NCBI GenBank assembly: GCA_963573385.1
Contig: CAUYLG010044640.1
Coordinates: forward strand, 16,926 to 80,925
Length of the DNA stretch: 64,000 bases
From: Cacajao melanocephalus
Lineage: Eukaryota; Chordata; Mammalia; Primates; Pitheciidae
Direction of reading: 5' to 3'
A model generated the notes under the pieces. It was not told where the DNA came from. It saw nothing but the letters and a program-made list of their open reading frames with translations, and ran no database searches. Positions 1 through 10,940 of the stretch are shown here, in pieces (within the stretch, counting starts at the first letter, position 1; each line of letters starts with the position of its first letter). The position numbers and the translations under genes are program-made.

Positions 1-1003
1 GAGGCTGCTTTCTAATTTTACTTCAAGCTTTATTTAAGAGTTGAGTTTCATAAGATAATTAGATTAAGTCAGTGTGTTTCCAGCATGCGAAAAGAGGTAC
101 AAAGCCTTATGGATTAGAATTATCCAGAAAGCTATCAAGCAGACCTATGCATAAAAGGAATTGCTCTTCAAGGAAGGTTCCTTGCAGAGTGAAAATAATA
201 ATAAAGTGATATTGATATGCTTTGGTTGCCTTGGAAATACTAGCTCACCTGCTCCTGTAAGGTATTATGGTTCATCCACTATATTTGGCTTAATAGAAAA
301 TCACATTACCAGCTATATTTTAACCGTGTCTGGGATTTAAAGCATTCACTGGGCTGTAGTGGTGGTGGGTAACCATACAATTACACATTTTAGTTTGTGC
401 ATTGATATGACCTCTCTGTGGAGTACAGCAGAACAGCCAGTTCTCGATTTTTATTTGTTTGTATTAGAGATCTTTACTGTGCTCATGGCAGCACTTGTAT
501 TTTTTCAGATTGCTTTCAGTTTCAAATTTCTGTCCCTCTGTTAAAGTCCCATATTGCCCTCAATATGTGTTCGTGGTAACTGTATCTCAAAAATTTCAGG
601 GAAACCAGACATTCTTAGTTCCAATTTTTATCAACTGTATTTTTTTCATCATAAGATTTATAGACTGAGCAAGTTACTGCAAAAGGGAAATTTGGGAGAA
701 TGGGAGAAGATGTTAGAATTTATTAAATGTATGGTATCACCAAAGAACTGTGTGAAGAACTCTTTATTACTGTCTTTTATCCTTGAGATGTTAGAAACCC
801 TTGATATTTTTAAAAAATATTTTGGGAATCTCTACTAGAAAATAATAGAGCTTTATATGAATCCTTCACATGAACAGTCACAGAATCTCACGTTATTCCT
901 ATTACGCAGTGGTGAATTGATGAACACTACCTATATTTTTAAAGTGTCAAAATCTACAAGATTGGGTACAGTTAAGTAAATGTATTTGTGCTTTATGCAT
1001 TTG
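1..1003. other. Unassigned AT-rich non-coding stretch
   Basis: I recognise no gene, RNA or repeat family here. Two short open frames (359-544, 554-838) lack recognisable domains and are the size expected by chance in AT-rich DNA. Likely old intergenic or intronic sequence. Confidence 0.6.
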
Positions 1004-1016
1004 AGAGTTGGAGTCA
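1004..1016. repeat. Left 13-bp target-site duplication of Alu
   Basis: agagttggagtca at 1004-1016 recurs exactly at 1314-1326, bracketing the Alu body. This is the signature of L1-endonuclease-primed retroposition. Confidence 0.95.
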
Positions 1017-1313
1017 CAGCCAGGCCCGGTGGCTCATGCCTATAATCCCAGCACTTTGGAGGCCGAAGTGGGTGGATCACTTGAAGTCAGGAGTTTAAAA
1101 CCAGCCTGGCTAACATGGCAAAACCCCATCTCTACTAAAAATACAAAAATTAGCCAGGCATGGTGGTGCATGCCTGTAGTCCCAGCTACTTGGGAAGCTG
1201 AGGCATGAGAATTGCTTGAACCAGGAGGTGGAGATTGCAGTAAGCTGAGATCATGTCACTGCACTCCAGCCTGGGCAAAAGTGAGACTCCATCTAAAAAC
1301 AAACAAACAAAAA
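1017..1313 (+). mobile_element. AluS-type SINE, full length
   Basis: A dimeric 7SL-derived SINE. The left monomer opens close to the GGCCGGGCGCGGTGG start, the middle A-rich linker lies near 1130-1150, and the right monomer ends with the CACTGCACTCCAGCCTGG motif and an A-rich tail of aaac units. Diagnostic positions and the decay of most CpGs suggest an S-class copy (Sx/Sz-like), not Y. It is non-autonomous and depends on L1 ORF2p. The internal pol III A and B boxes are mutated, so it is probably inert. Confidence 0.93.
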
Positions 1314-1326
1314 AGAGTTGGAGTCA
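1314..1326. repeat. Right 13-bp target-site duplication of Alu
   Basis: Exact copy of 1004-1016, directly after the A-rich tail. Confidence 0.95.
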
Positions 1327-1387
1327 TTGCCAACCACTTAATAACCCAAATATCTTATTACTCTTGACTCATGACTTGATATATGCC

Positions 1388-1938
1388 TCTATTATGGTTC
1401 TCCAGAGAGACAGAATCAATAAAGTATATAGACAAATGAGAAGAGATTTATTAAAAGCATTGGCTGATGTGATTATGAAGGCTGAGAAGTCCCATGACAT
1501 CCTCATGCTGAAGACCCTGGGATGCCAATAGCTGTGGCTCAGTCCAAGACCGAAGGCCTCAGAACTAGGGAAGCTTATGACAATCCTCATTCCGTGACCA
1601 AAGACCTGAGAGCCTCAGTGGGGGAAAGGGGCTGCTGGTTTAAGTTCTGGAGCCCAAAGGCTGGGAGCCTGAAGTTTTTGTTCAAGAACAGGAGAGGAAG
1701 AGTGTATCCCAGTTTGAGCAGATAGATTGACACATTCACCTGTTTTTTGTTCTCTCTGGACTCAGAAGGATGAATGGTGCCACCTCATATTGAAGGCAGA
1801 TCTTCTGCACCTATTCTACTCAGACCCACATGCTAATCTCCTCGGAAAACCCCTTACAGACACCTAAAATTAATGCTTTACCAAGTTTTTAGGTACTCCT
1901 CATTCTAGTCAAGTTGAAACCTAAAATTAACTATCACA
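1388..1938 (-). mobile_element. MLT1-type solo LTR (ERVL-MaLR), antisense
   Basis: On the plus strand it reads from the LTR 3' end (ggttctccagagagacagaatcaat) through the inverted polyadenylation region (gagatttatta near 1443) to the inverted LTR 5' end (caagttgaaacctaaaattaactatcaca). No internal region or partner LTR adjoins, so it is a recombined solo LTR. Divergence is high, fitting an old eutherian-age MaLR. Subfamily not resolved. Confidence 0.85.
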
Positions 1939-2804
1939 GTACCCAAAGACTGCATATTTAGAGCAGAGATGGAAATGGAATCCCATTTGTACCTCCTGTG
2001 ATTCCATTTATGTGTGATTCTTCAATTCCCACAGGACTAAAGCAAGTTTACTTTGTGAGCCTGAACATCGCTTTCTCACCTCCTCCTCTCCATGGATGCT
2101 GCTACTCAGTACACGCTTTTTCTCCCTTTCGTCCATTGATGTTATCCCACTGTTTTGCAACTCATCATTAAGACAGAAAGGTCAACAGGCCCTACGGCAT
2201 GATCTTTAAAAGGCTGATAATGTCAAGATAAATGCATCCTCTTAAATCTGTTTTTAAAGGCCAGAACCATTCATGCATTTCTAGGAGAGGATAATGACAT
2301 CAAAATTATTACCAGGAGCCAGTCTCTGTGATCATCAGGGACAGCCAGGATTTACTGCTCAGCTGGACGGAAGCCTTTGCTACTACAAGACTGTGTTTCA
2401 TCCTTGGTGGACTCAATTTTAGGGTATGAAGAGCAAAGTCATTCCTCTGTACTCTGCCACAAAGCAGTATGTGCTCTATACAAATGAACAGATGCCCTCA
2501 CTTGACAAAATGTCTTATAAAAGTCTTTCTCTCTAAAAGTATAAATACACAGTGTGTGAGATATATACATATATATTGTAATGCAATAAATTATAAAGTA
2601 GATCTACTTTTTAGTTCAGTTACATAGCTTCTTTCATACTTGGATTTGAAATGAAACATATGGCTTAGGAGTTATAAGTTTCTTAGAATATTTGTGATCA
2701 AGGTTCAATCATACTTCTTAATTTCTTTACTTGAGAGAGTCAAGCTCAAGGTGACTGTGAAAGTCACCGAATATGACTGAATTAGCTACCGCTATTGGCC
2801 AGAC
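1939..2804. other. Unassigned stretch
   Basis: No gene or family recognised. Contains a short AT microsatellite-like patch near 2560-2580. Nothing else notable. Confidence 0.5.
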
Positions 2805-2990
2805 ACCCTGACAGGCACTTTATGCCTTGCTGATCTCCCACAACAGTGATGGGGATGGGAATCCTTGGTGTTTTACAGATGAGAAACAGCTGAGGGGGAG
2901 AGATTGCACAGCCTTCCTAAGCCTGTTGTGGAGTGTTCCAGGGCAGGGGTGGGTGTGGTTTAACTCCAATACCTGTACTCTATTAATGCA
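2805..2990 (+). mobile_element. MIR SINE fragment
   Basis: Shows the MIR core order in sense: a degenerate 'gacaggcacttta' start, then 'ttttacagatgagaaac' near 2870-2890 and a 'gcacagc' segment. MIRs are ancient tRNA-derived SINEs mobilised by L2. Old and degenerate. Confidence 0.6.
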
Positions 2991-3966
2991 CCCCTGCCTC
3001 AAGCTCAACAGGATTATCCAAAGTTCAGAAACATGGTGTTCTAGCTAAATCAGTGTTATTTGCTCTAGAATCAGGAAGAGCACTCAAAGGTTGTGGGAAT
3101 ATGATTGGGTTTGTTGACAAGAAGCGTGTTTTGAGATCATCTCTTGAGAACTTAAATTTGAGATAATTGTCCATCTCCTATGATGATCTACCTAAATTAG
3201 GCAAGAGGGGGTCCAGGAGATCTAGGTGGGTTCCTTCTGCTTCTTGGGTTATAGAGAAGATTTGAAAGAAGACAAGATCTGAGAGAACTTTAGCAGTAAA
3301 TAAACATAAATAGGGTCAGTTAAGTTATAGAACTAACTTAAAATTTAAAACCGAAGATGCTCAATGACCACTAGTGGAAAACCTCAGACCTTGACATATT
3401 TGGGCTATGATAGCACGCTTGAAGGAATTATCCAGTAGTTTTAAATAAGATTACTGAACAGCATTGGGGGACAGGAAAAGGGTTGGAAAGGAAATGTAAC
3501 ACCAGAAAAATACATTCTCCAGGCCACAAGCTGGGAAGAGTTTTAGTGTAAGCTATGTGGAAAAAGGTAAAAATTGAAATGTAAATGTGTTAGCTTCTTT
3601 GTGACGCTAAAAGTCCTATCAACACAGCAGAAGCTTTGTGGGCACTCAAAGAGTCAGCAGTTTTGTGCATTCGCATTAGAGAAGTGGACAGTATGTGTAA
3701 ATCAAGATGATGGCCCCACTGCTCTTGACTAGCACTGGCTCTTTGCAATACAGTGGCTCAAAACAGCCAAGTGTGGCTCCCTTCTTATTTTGTCCACACC
3801 CATTTATTATTTTCAGTTGCTTTTCCAGAGCAATGACCTCCAACATTTGCAGGCAATACAACTGGTTGTTAGAATCATCTCTTGGGAGGGCCGAACTGCT
3901 AAAATCTCAAATGGTTGTCTAGAAACTTCAGTCGTATCTCACTTCATGCCAGATCTGTACCTTTAA
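2991..3966. other. Unassigned stretch upstream of the full-length L1
   Basis: No coding signal or repeat family recognised. Short frames on both strands (3676-3861, 3707-3922) overlap each other and have no domain. This DNA was the pre-integration flank of the L1 at 3976. Confidence 0.5.
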
Positions 3967-3975
3967 AAGGTTTTC
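3967..3975. repeat. Left 9-bp target-site duplication of L1
   Basis: aaggttttc here and again at 10193-10201, immediately outside the L1 5' start and A-tail. The upstream sequence is a T/A-rich L1-endonuclease-like site. Confidence 0.85.
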
Positions 3976-3989
3976 GGTGGGGAGGATCC

Positions 3990-3999
3990 AAGACGGCCG
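3990..3999 (+). promoter_or_regulatory. Degenerate YY1 site of the L1 promoter
   Basis: Position and flanks match the L1 YY1 site that directs transcription start. The core ATGG is ACGG here. This is seen directly; reduced binding is inferred. Confidence 0.6.
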
Positions 4000-4390
4000 A
4001 ATAGGAACAGCTCCGGAGTGCAGTTCCCAGTGAGAACAGCACTGAGGGTGAGTGCTCACCCCATTTCCAAACAAGTTTTCATTGCTCACAGACCAGGAGA
4101 TTCCTGGGCCGAAAAATGCCATGACTTTTCAGCACGGCAGTTGCAGCTGGTGCCTGGTCGGCACACAGAAACTCACACAAATCTGGGCAGCTGTTTCAAC
4201 TGGCACCTGGAATGCCTGGGAGATAGAGCTGCCCATTCAACTGAAAGGGAGGGGGCTGAGACAGGGACCCAGGCGATCTGGCTCGACAGGTACGACCCCT
4301 GAAAAACATGCAATCTGAAACACTAGAGTTTCGCAGCAAGTGCAGCTGGACCCAGGATGGTCCAGCTCAGTGGGGGGAAGGGCGTCCCCC

Positions 4391-4446
4391 ACTACTGAGG
4401 CAGTCGGCCACTACCAAGGCAGTCTGCCACTACCGAGGCAGTTCAC
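4391..4446 (+). repeat. 19-bp minisatellite, about 3 units, in L1 5'UTR
   Basis: Units start at 4391, 4410 and 4429, each reading close to actaccgaggcagtctgcc. The third is cut off. It lies wholly inside the L1 5'UTR. Confidence 0.85.
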
Positions 4447-5053
4447 ACAGCAGCAGGGCAGAGCCTGCGGCAGCTCAGCAATACCTCTGCTGGCAGACTG
4501 TGACTAGATTACTCTGTGCAGGGCAGGGCATCTATGAAAAAAGGCAGCAGCATGACAGGAACTTATAAATAAAGCCGACCTTCCTAGGACAGAGCACCTG
4601 GGAAAAGAGGCGGTTATGAGTTCAGCTGTGGCAGACGTAAATGTACCTGCCCAGCAGCTCTGCATGGAACAATGGAACTCCCAGCACAGCACTTGAGCTC
4701 CTATAAGGGACAGACTGTCTCCTCAAGCAACGCCCTGGCCCTCATATACCCAAAGAGACACCTCATAAAGGAGAACTCAGGCTGACATCTGGTGGGTACC
4801 CTTTTGGGACGAGGATAGCAAAGGAAGAAAGCAGTGGCAACCCTTGCTGTTCTGCAGCCCCTGTGGGTGATCCCTAGGTGAGCAGGATTTGGAGTGGATC
4901 TCCAGTGGTTCTGCAGCAGAGGGGCCTGACTGTTAGAAGGAAAACTAAGAGGCAGAAAGAAATAGCTTCAACATCAACAAAAAGGACATCCACTCAGAGA
5001 CCCCATCTGAAAGTCACCAACTGCAAAGACCACAGGTAGATAAAACCACTAAG

Positions 5054-5967
5054 ATGGGAAGAAACCAGTGCAAAAAGGATGAAAACACCAAATACCAGAA
5101 TGCCTCTCCTCGAAGGGATCACAACTTCTCACGAGCTAGGGATCAAAGATGGATGGAGAATGAATCTGATGAATTGTCAGAAATGGGCTTCAGAAGGTGG
5201 GTAATAACAAACTTCTTTGAGCTAAAAGAACATGTGCTAACGCAATGCAAAGAAACTAAGAACCTAGAAAAAAGGTTAGATGAGATGCTAACTAGAATAA
5301 ACAGCGTAGAGTAGAATATAAACAACTTGATGGAGCTGAAAAACATAGCACAAGAACTTCAGGAAGCATGCACAAGTTTCATAGCCAAACCAACCAAGCA
5401 GAAGAAAGGATGTCAGAGATTGAAGATCAACTCAATGAAATAAATCAAGAAGGAAAGAATAGAGAATAAAGAGTAAAAAGAAATGAACAAAACCTCCAAG
5501 AAATATGGGATTATGTGAAAAGACCTAATCTATGTTTGGTAGGTGTACCTGAATGTGACGAAGAGAATGAAGCCAAGCTGGAAAACACTCTTCAGGATAT
5601 TATCCAGGAGAACTTCCCCAACCTAGAAAGGCAGGCCAACATTCAAGTTGAGGAAATACAGAGAACACCACAAAGATATTCCTCAACAAGAGCAACCCTA
5701 AGGCACATAATCGTCAGATTCACCAGGGTTGAAATGAAGGAGAAAATGCTAAGGGCAGCAAGAGAGAAAGGTCAGGTTACCCACAAAGGGAAGCCCATCA
5801 CACTCACAGAGGATCTCTCAGCAGAAACCCTACAAGCCAGAAGAGAGTGGGGGCCAATATTCAACATCCTTAAAGAAAAGAACTTTCAACCTAGAGTTTC
5901 ATATCCAGCCAAACTGAGCTTCATAAACGAAGGAGAAAGAAAATCCTTTATGGACAAGCAGTTGTGA
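5054..5967 (+). pseudogene. L1 ORF1p remnant (RNA-binding chaperone), broken
   Basis: In intact L1, ORF1p is a ~338-residue trimeric RNA-binding protein that coats L1 RNA in the cytoplasm. Here the ATG at 5054 opens 86 codons (N-terminal and early coiled coil; heptad-like residues in 'FFELKEHVLTQCKETKNLEKR') and stops at 5312-5314. After further stops the frame shifts from phase 2 to phase 1, and 5515-5964 encodes the RRM ('RPNLCLVGVPE' start) and C-terminal domain up to the TGA at 5965. Overall it is about 100 nt short of the usual length, consistent with deletion in the coiled coil. Not translatable as one protein. Confidence 0.92.
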
Positions 5968-6136
5968 GAGATTTTGTCACCACCAGGCCTGCCTTATAAG
6001 AGCTCCTGAAAGAAGCACTAAACAAGGAAAGAAACAACCAGTACGAGCCACTCCAAAAGCATACCAAATGGTAAAGACCATCAGCACAATGAAGAAAATG
6101 TGTCAACTAATGGGCAAAACCCCAGCTAGCATCAAA
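5968..6136 (+). other. L1 inter-ORF spacer
   Basis: Sits between the ORF1 stop and the ORF2 start in the usual order. An in-frame ATG at 6068 extends the ORF2 frame upstream, but alignment to the family places the ORF2 start at 6137. Confidence 0.8.
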
Positions 6137-8212
6137 ATGGCAGGATCAAATTCACACATAACAATATTAACCTTAAATATAAATGGGCTAAATGCCCCAA
6201 TCAAAAGACACAGGCTGGCAAATTGGATAAAAAGTCAAAACCCATCGGTGTGCTGTATTCAGGAAACCCATTTCATATGCAAGGACACACATAGGCTAAA
6301 AATAAAGGGATGGAGGAAGATTTATCAAGCAAATGGAGAGCAAAAAAAAGCAGGAGTTGCAATCCTAGTCTCTGATAAAATGGACTTTAAAGCAACAAAG
6401 ATCAAAAGAGACAAAGAAGGGCATTACATAATGGTGAAAGGATCAATGCATCAAGAAGGACTAACGATCCTAAATATATATGCATCCAATACAGGATTGC
6501 CCAGGTATGTAAAGCAAGTTCTTAACGACCTAAAAAGGGACTTAGACTCCCACACAATAATAGTGGGAGACATTAACACTCCACTGTCAATATTAGACAG
6601 ATCAATGAGACAGAAAATTAACAATGATATCCAGGACTTAAACTCAGATCTGGACCAAGAGGACCTAATAGACATCTACAGAAATCTCCACCCGAAATCC
6701 ACAGAATATACATTCTTCTTAGCACCCCATGACACCTACTCTAAAATTGACTGCATAATTGGAAATAAATCACTCCTCAGCAAATGAAAAAGAACAGAAA
6801 TCATAACAAACAGTCTCTCAGACCATGGTGCAATCAAATTAGATCTCAGAATTAAGAAACTAACTCAGAACTGCACAACTTCATGGAAACTGAACAACTG
6901 GCTCCTGAACGTCAACTGGATAAACAATGAAATGAAGGCAGAACTAAAGATGTTTTTCAAAACCAACGAGAATGAAGACACAACATACCAGAATCTCTGG
7001 GACACATTTAAAGCAGTGTGTAGAGGGAAATTTATAGCAATAAATGCCCACCAGAGAAGTGAGGAAAGATCTAAAATCAACACCCTATCATCAAAGTTGA
7101 AAGAGCTAGAGGATCAATATCAAAAAAACTCAAAAGTTAGCAGAAGATGAGAAATAACTAAGATCAGAGCAGAACTGAAGGAGATAAAGACACAAAAAAT
7201 CCTTCAAAAAATCAGTAAATCCGGGAGGTGGTTTTTTGAAAAGATCAACAAAATAGACAGCTAACCAGATTAGTGAAAGGAATTAAATAGATGCAATAAA
7301 AAATGATAAAGGGGATATCACCACTGACACCACAGAAATGCAAACTACAATCAGAGATTACTACAAAAAACTGTATGCACATAAACCAGTAACCCTGGAA
7401 GAAATGGATAAATTCCTGGACACTTGCACCCTCCCAAGCCTAAACCCAGAAGAAGTTGAAACCTTGAATAGACCAATAACAAGAGCTGAAGTTGAGGCAG
7501 AGAATAATAGCCTACCAACCAAAAAAAGTCCAGGTCCAGATGGGTTCAGAGCCGAATTCTACCAGACGTACAAAGAGGAGCTGGTACCGTTCCTTCTGAA
7601 ACTATTCCAAACAATGCAAAAAGAGGGAATCCTTCCCAAATCATTTTATGAGACCAACATCATCCTGATAACAAAACCCAGCAGAGACTTAAGAAGAAAA
7701 GAAAACTTCAGGCCAATATCCATGATGAACATAGGTGCAAAAATCTTCAATAAAATACTGGCAAACTGATTGCAACAGCACATCAAAAAGCTTATCCATC
7801 AGGAACAAGTAGGCTTCATTCCAGGGATGCAAGGATGGTTCAACATATGCAAGTCTATAAAGGTAATCTATCACATAAACAGAACCAAAGACAAAAACCA
7901 CATGATTATCTCAATAGATCCAGAGAAGGCCTTCGACAAAATTCAACAGCTCTTTATGCTAAAAACTCTAATTAAACTAGGTATAAAGAAACATATCTCA
8001 AAATAACAAAAGCTATTTGTGACAAACCTACAGCCAGTATCATACTGTATGGGCAAAAACTGGAAGCATTCCCTTTGAAATCCGGCACTAGACAAGAATG
8101 CCCTCTGTCACCACTCCTATTCAATATAGTATTGGAAGTTCTAGCCAGAGCAATTAGGCAAGAAAAAACAAAGGGTATTCAATTAGGAAAAGAGGAAGTC
8201 AAATTGTCTCTA

Positions 8213-8224
8213 TTTGCAGACGAC
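8213..8224 (+). other. Reverse-transcriptase FADD motif codons
   Basis: ttt gca gac gac inside a locally intact frame (8075-8536). This is the metal-binding aspartate pair of the RT palm. It lies in a dead ORF. Confidence 0.9.
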
Positions 8225-9497
8225 ATGATTGTATATTTAGAAGACCCTATCATCTCAGCCCAAAATCTACTTAAACTGATAAGCAACTTCAGCAAAGTCT
8301 CAGGATCCAAAATCAATGTGCAGAAATCACAAGCATTTCTATACACCAATAACAGACTAACAGAGAGCCAAATCATGAGCGAACTCCCATTCACAATTGC
8401 TACAAAGAGAATAAAATACCTACGAATACAACTAACAAAGAATGTAAAGGACCTCTTCAAGGAGAACTACAAACCACTGCTTAAGGAAATAAGAGAGGAC
8501 ACAAACAAAAGAGAGACACTCCATGCTCATGGTTAGGAAGAATCAATATCGTGAAAATGGCCATACTACCCAAAGTAATTTGTAGATTCAATGCTATCCC
8601 CATCAAGCTACCAATGACCTTCTTCACAGAACTGGAAAAAACCACCTTAAACTTCATATGGAACCAAAAGAGAGCCTGCATACCCAAGACAATCCTAAGC
8701 AAAAAGAACAAAGCCGGAGGCATCATGCTACCTGATTTCAAACTATATTGCAAAGCTACAGTAATCAAAACAGCATGGTACTCATACCAAAACAGAGATA
8801 TAAACCAATGCAATGGAACAGAGGCCTTGGAAGCAATGCCACACATCTACAACCACCTGATCTTTGACAAACCTGACAAAGACAAGCAATGGGGAAAGAT
8901 TCCGTGTTTAATAAATGGTGTTGGGAAAACTGGCTAGCAGTGTGCAGAAAGCAGAAACTGGACCCCTTCCTGACACCTTACACTAAAATTAGCTCTAGAA
9001 GGATTAAAGACTTTAACATAAGACCTAACACCATAAAAACACTAGAAGAAAACCTAGGCAAAACCATTGAGGACATAGGCATAGGCAAGGACTTCATGAC
9101 TAAAACACCAAAAGCATTGGCAACAAAAGCCAAATTAAACAAATGAGACCTAATTAAACTCCAGAACTTCTGTACAGCAAAGGAAACAATCATTAGAGTG
9201 AACCGGCAACCAACAGAATGGGAAAAAATTTTTGCAATCCATCCATCTGACAAAGGGCTAATATCCAGAATCTACAAAGAACTAAAACAGATTTACAAGA
9301 AAAAAAACAAACCCATCCAAAAGTGGGAGAAGGATATGAACAGACATTTTTCAAAAGAAGACATATATGAGGCCAAGAAACATATAAAAAAATGCTCATC
9401 ATCACTGATTATTAGAGAAATGCAAATCAAAACCACATTGAGACACCACTTCACGCCCGTTAGAATGGCAATCATTAAAAAATCTGGAGACAACAGA

Positions 9498-9551
9498 TGC
9501 TGGAGAGGATGTGGAGAAATAGGAACACTTTTACACCATTGGTGGGAATGT
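9498..9551 (+). other. ORF2 C-terminal cysteine-rich knuckle
   Basis: The codons spell a CX3CX7HX4C pattern ([18 protein letters not shown]), the conserved L1 C-terminal motif involved in nucleic-acid binding and retrotransposition. All four ligands are retained in this relic. Confidence 0.88.
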
Positions 9552-9938
9552 AACCTAGTTCAACCATTGTGGAAGGCAGTGTGGCGCTTCCTCAATGACC
9601 TAGAAACAGAAATTCCATTTGACCCAGCAATCTCATTACTGGGTATATACCCAAAGGATTATAAATCATTCTGTTGTAAAGACACATGCACACATATGTT
9701 CATAGCAGCACTGTTTACAATAGCAAAGACCTGGAACCAACCCAAATGCCCATCAACAATAGACTGGACAAGGAAAATGTGGCACGTATACACCATCGAA
9801 TACTATGCAGCCATGAAAAATGATGAGTTCATGTTCTTTGTAGGGACATGGATGAATCTGTAAACCATCATTCTCAGCAAATTGACACAAGAACAGAAAA
9901 TCGAACATCGCATGTTCTCACTCATAGGCGGGTGTTGA

Positions 9939-10169
9939 ACAATGAGAACACATGGACGCAGGGAGGGGAGCATCACACACTGGGATCTGTTGGGAGGGGG
10001 CCAAGGGAGGGACAGCAGAAGGGTGGGGAGTTCAGGGAGGGATAACATGGGGAGAAATGCCACATGTAGGTGACGTGGGGATGGAGGCAGCAAACCACAT
10101 TGCCATGTGTGTACCTATGCAACAGTCTTGCATGATCTGCACATGTACTCCAGAACCTAAAGTACAATA
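9939..10169 (+). other. L1 3'UTR with G-rich tract
   Basis: Starts right after the ORF2 stop. It contains the polypurine, G-rich run (about 9961-10045) typical of primate L1 3'UTRs, then the conserved region leading to 'gtactccagaacctaaagt'. Confidence 0.85.
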
Positions 10170-10171
10170 AA
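10166..10171 (+). terminator. L1 polyadenylation signal
   Basis: AATAAA immediately before the A-rich tail (10168-10192), in the expected place for L1. Confidence 0.85.
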
Positions 10172-10192
10172 AATTAAAATAATAATAAATAG

Positions 10193-10201
10193 AAGGTTTT
10201 C
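10193..10201. repeat. Right 9-bp target-site duplication of L1
   Basis: Copy of 3967-3975 (aaggttttc) following the A-rich tail. Confidence 0.85.
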
Positions 10202-10545
10202 AGGAATTCATTGTTTTATAATTCCAGTTTCACTGAAATGCCAAAAAGTATGAAATATGTTGAAGTTTTTAAACAATGAAAACTAGAATGGTTTAGTGAA
10301 AGATAGCTATATGTATAGATCCTTGATTGGTACACTTTTTCTATCAATTGGGTTTGTGTAGTGTGGATTTCTTTAAAAATGAGAACACTCTTGTAGTCAT
10401 TTTCACTATATTGAGAAACACTGATTTCATATATGTGTCTCCTTGCTAAAAAATTGAGAGGTGTAAGAACTTGGCCAAATGTAACTCTGCAGCCTTTGCA
10501 CTTTGTTAATAACACCATAGTACCTCATGGGGTTTTTAACACCAT
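10202..10545. other. Unassigned stretch
   Basis: A minus-strand open frame (10216-10518) and an overlapping plus-strand frame have no recognisable domain. No repeat family recognised. Confidence 0.45.
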
Positions 10546-10690
10546 CATTAAAAGAAACTCATTTGGTTCTCACCTTTATTATCTCATTTTTCTTACTCTC
10601 CCTGGGAGGCATGGACTCATACTGCTACTTGTGAGTACAGAGAGGAAACTCTGAGAGGTCAGCCAATATAAAGTGATGGTCAGCAAGAAG
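10546..10690 (+). mobile_element. Possible MIR fragment
   Basis: The order 'tctcacctttattatctcattttt', a 'gggaggcatgga' step and 'gaggaaactctgagaggt' follows the MIR 3' half. Degenerate; moderate support. Confidence 0.5.
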
Positions 10691-10824
10691 GCTTGAGAGA
10701 ACTCACCTGTGCCAAAAATAGTCCAGCCTACCAGTATGGAAAGTAGGATACCAGAAGATCTTGACACAAGCGTTCAAGGGAAGTGAGATTCCGTCAAATG
10801 ACTGTCCCTGTCTTCTACTTATTT

Positions 10825-10940
10825 CTCTCTACTACTTATTAGATACACTGTGTCACTGTGGACAAATTACTCAACTTTGGCTCACAGCTTTCTCATCTGA
10901 AAAATGCGAAGCATAATATCTGGTTCACTTCTGGAAAGAG
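10825..10940 (-). mobile_element. MIR fragment, antisense
   Basis: Reads as the inverted MIR core on the plus strand: 'cactgtggacaaattactcaa', then 'tttctcatctgaaaaatg'. Confidence 0.7.

Larger units (their letters stand above)
3976..5053 (+). promoter_or_regulatory. L1 5'UTR with internal pol II promoter
   Basis: In the family this ~0.9-1 kb region carries a sense promoter at its first bases and an antisense promoter further in. The 5'-most bases are retained. The usual YY1 element lies at 3990-3999 but reads aagacggccg instead of the functional aagatggccg. That T-to-C change disrupts the ATGG core and probably weakens accurate initiation. A three-unit tandem repeat sits at 4391-4446. Present-day activity is unknown. 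Confidence 0.8.
6137..9938 (+). pseudogene. L1 ORF2p remnant (endonuclease / reverse transcriptase), broken
   Basis: Family role: a ~1275-residue enzyme that nicks DNA (APE-type endonuclease) and primes cDNA synthesis at the nick. Start chosen at ATG 6137, which opens 'MAGSNSHITILTLNING' with the conserved endonuclease Asn; the catalytic Glu is in 'CCIQETH'. Reading phases run 2 (6137-7150), 0 (7338-8006), 2 (8075-8536), 1 (8551-8937) and 0 (8889-9938), so at least four frameshifts. In-frame stops include 6785 (TGA), 7148 (TGA), 7767 (CGA to TGA by comparison with the family), 9144 (TGG to TGA) and 9861 (TAA). The RT active-site FADD survives at 8213-8224 and the C-terminal CX3CX7HX4C knuckle at 9498-9551. 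Terminal TGA at 9936-9938. Confidence 0.95.
3976..10192 (+). mobile_element. Full-length primate LINE-1 (L1P lineage)
   Basis: A ~6.2 kb unit in canonical order. The 5'UTR (3976-5053) starts with the L1 hallmark 'gaggatccaagacggccgaat'. Then come ORF1 (5054-5967), a spacer, ORF2 (6137-9938), the 3'UTR (9939-10169) with AATAAA at 10166, and an A-rich tail. A 9-bp TSD flanks it, so it integrated in one target-primed reverse-transcription event without 5' truncation. Both ORFs carry many stops and frameshifts, so it cannot make its own proteins. The 3'UTR form fits an older L1PA/L1PB-age subfamily; exact name not determined. Confidence 0.95.

Noticed and set aside
1008..1208. 66-codon frame in Alu
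   Set aside because: Typical chance frame through an AluS body; no evidence of exonisation.
5515..5967. 150-codon open frame as a host RNA-binding gene
   Set aside because: It is the RRM and C-terminal domain of a broken L1 ORF1, in the expected position inside a full-length L1.
6068..6787. 239-codon frame as an endonuclease gene
   Set aside because: It is the L1 ORF2 endonuclease domain cut by an in-frame TGA. The ATG at 6068 is spacer; the family start is 6137.
8481..8846. 121-codon minus-strand frame
   Set aside because: Antisense shadow of L1 ORF2, with no domain of its own.
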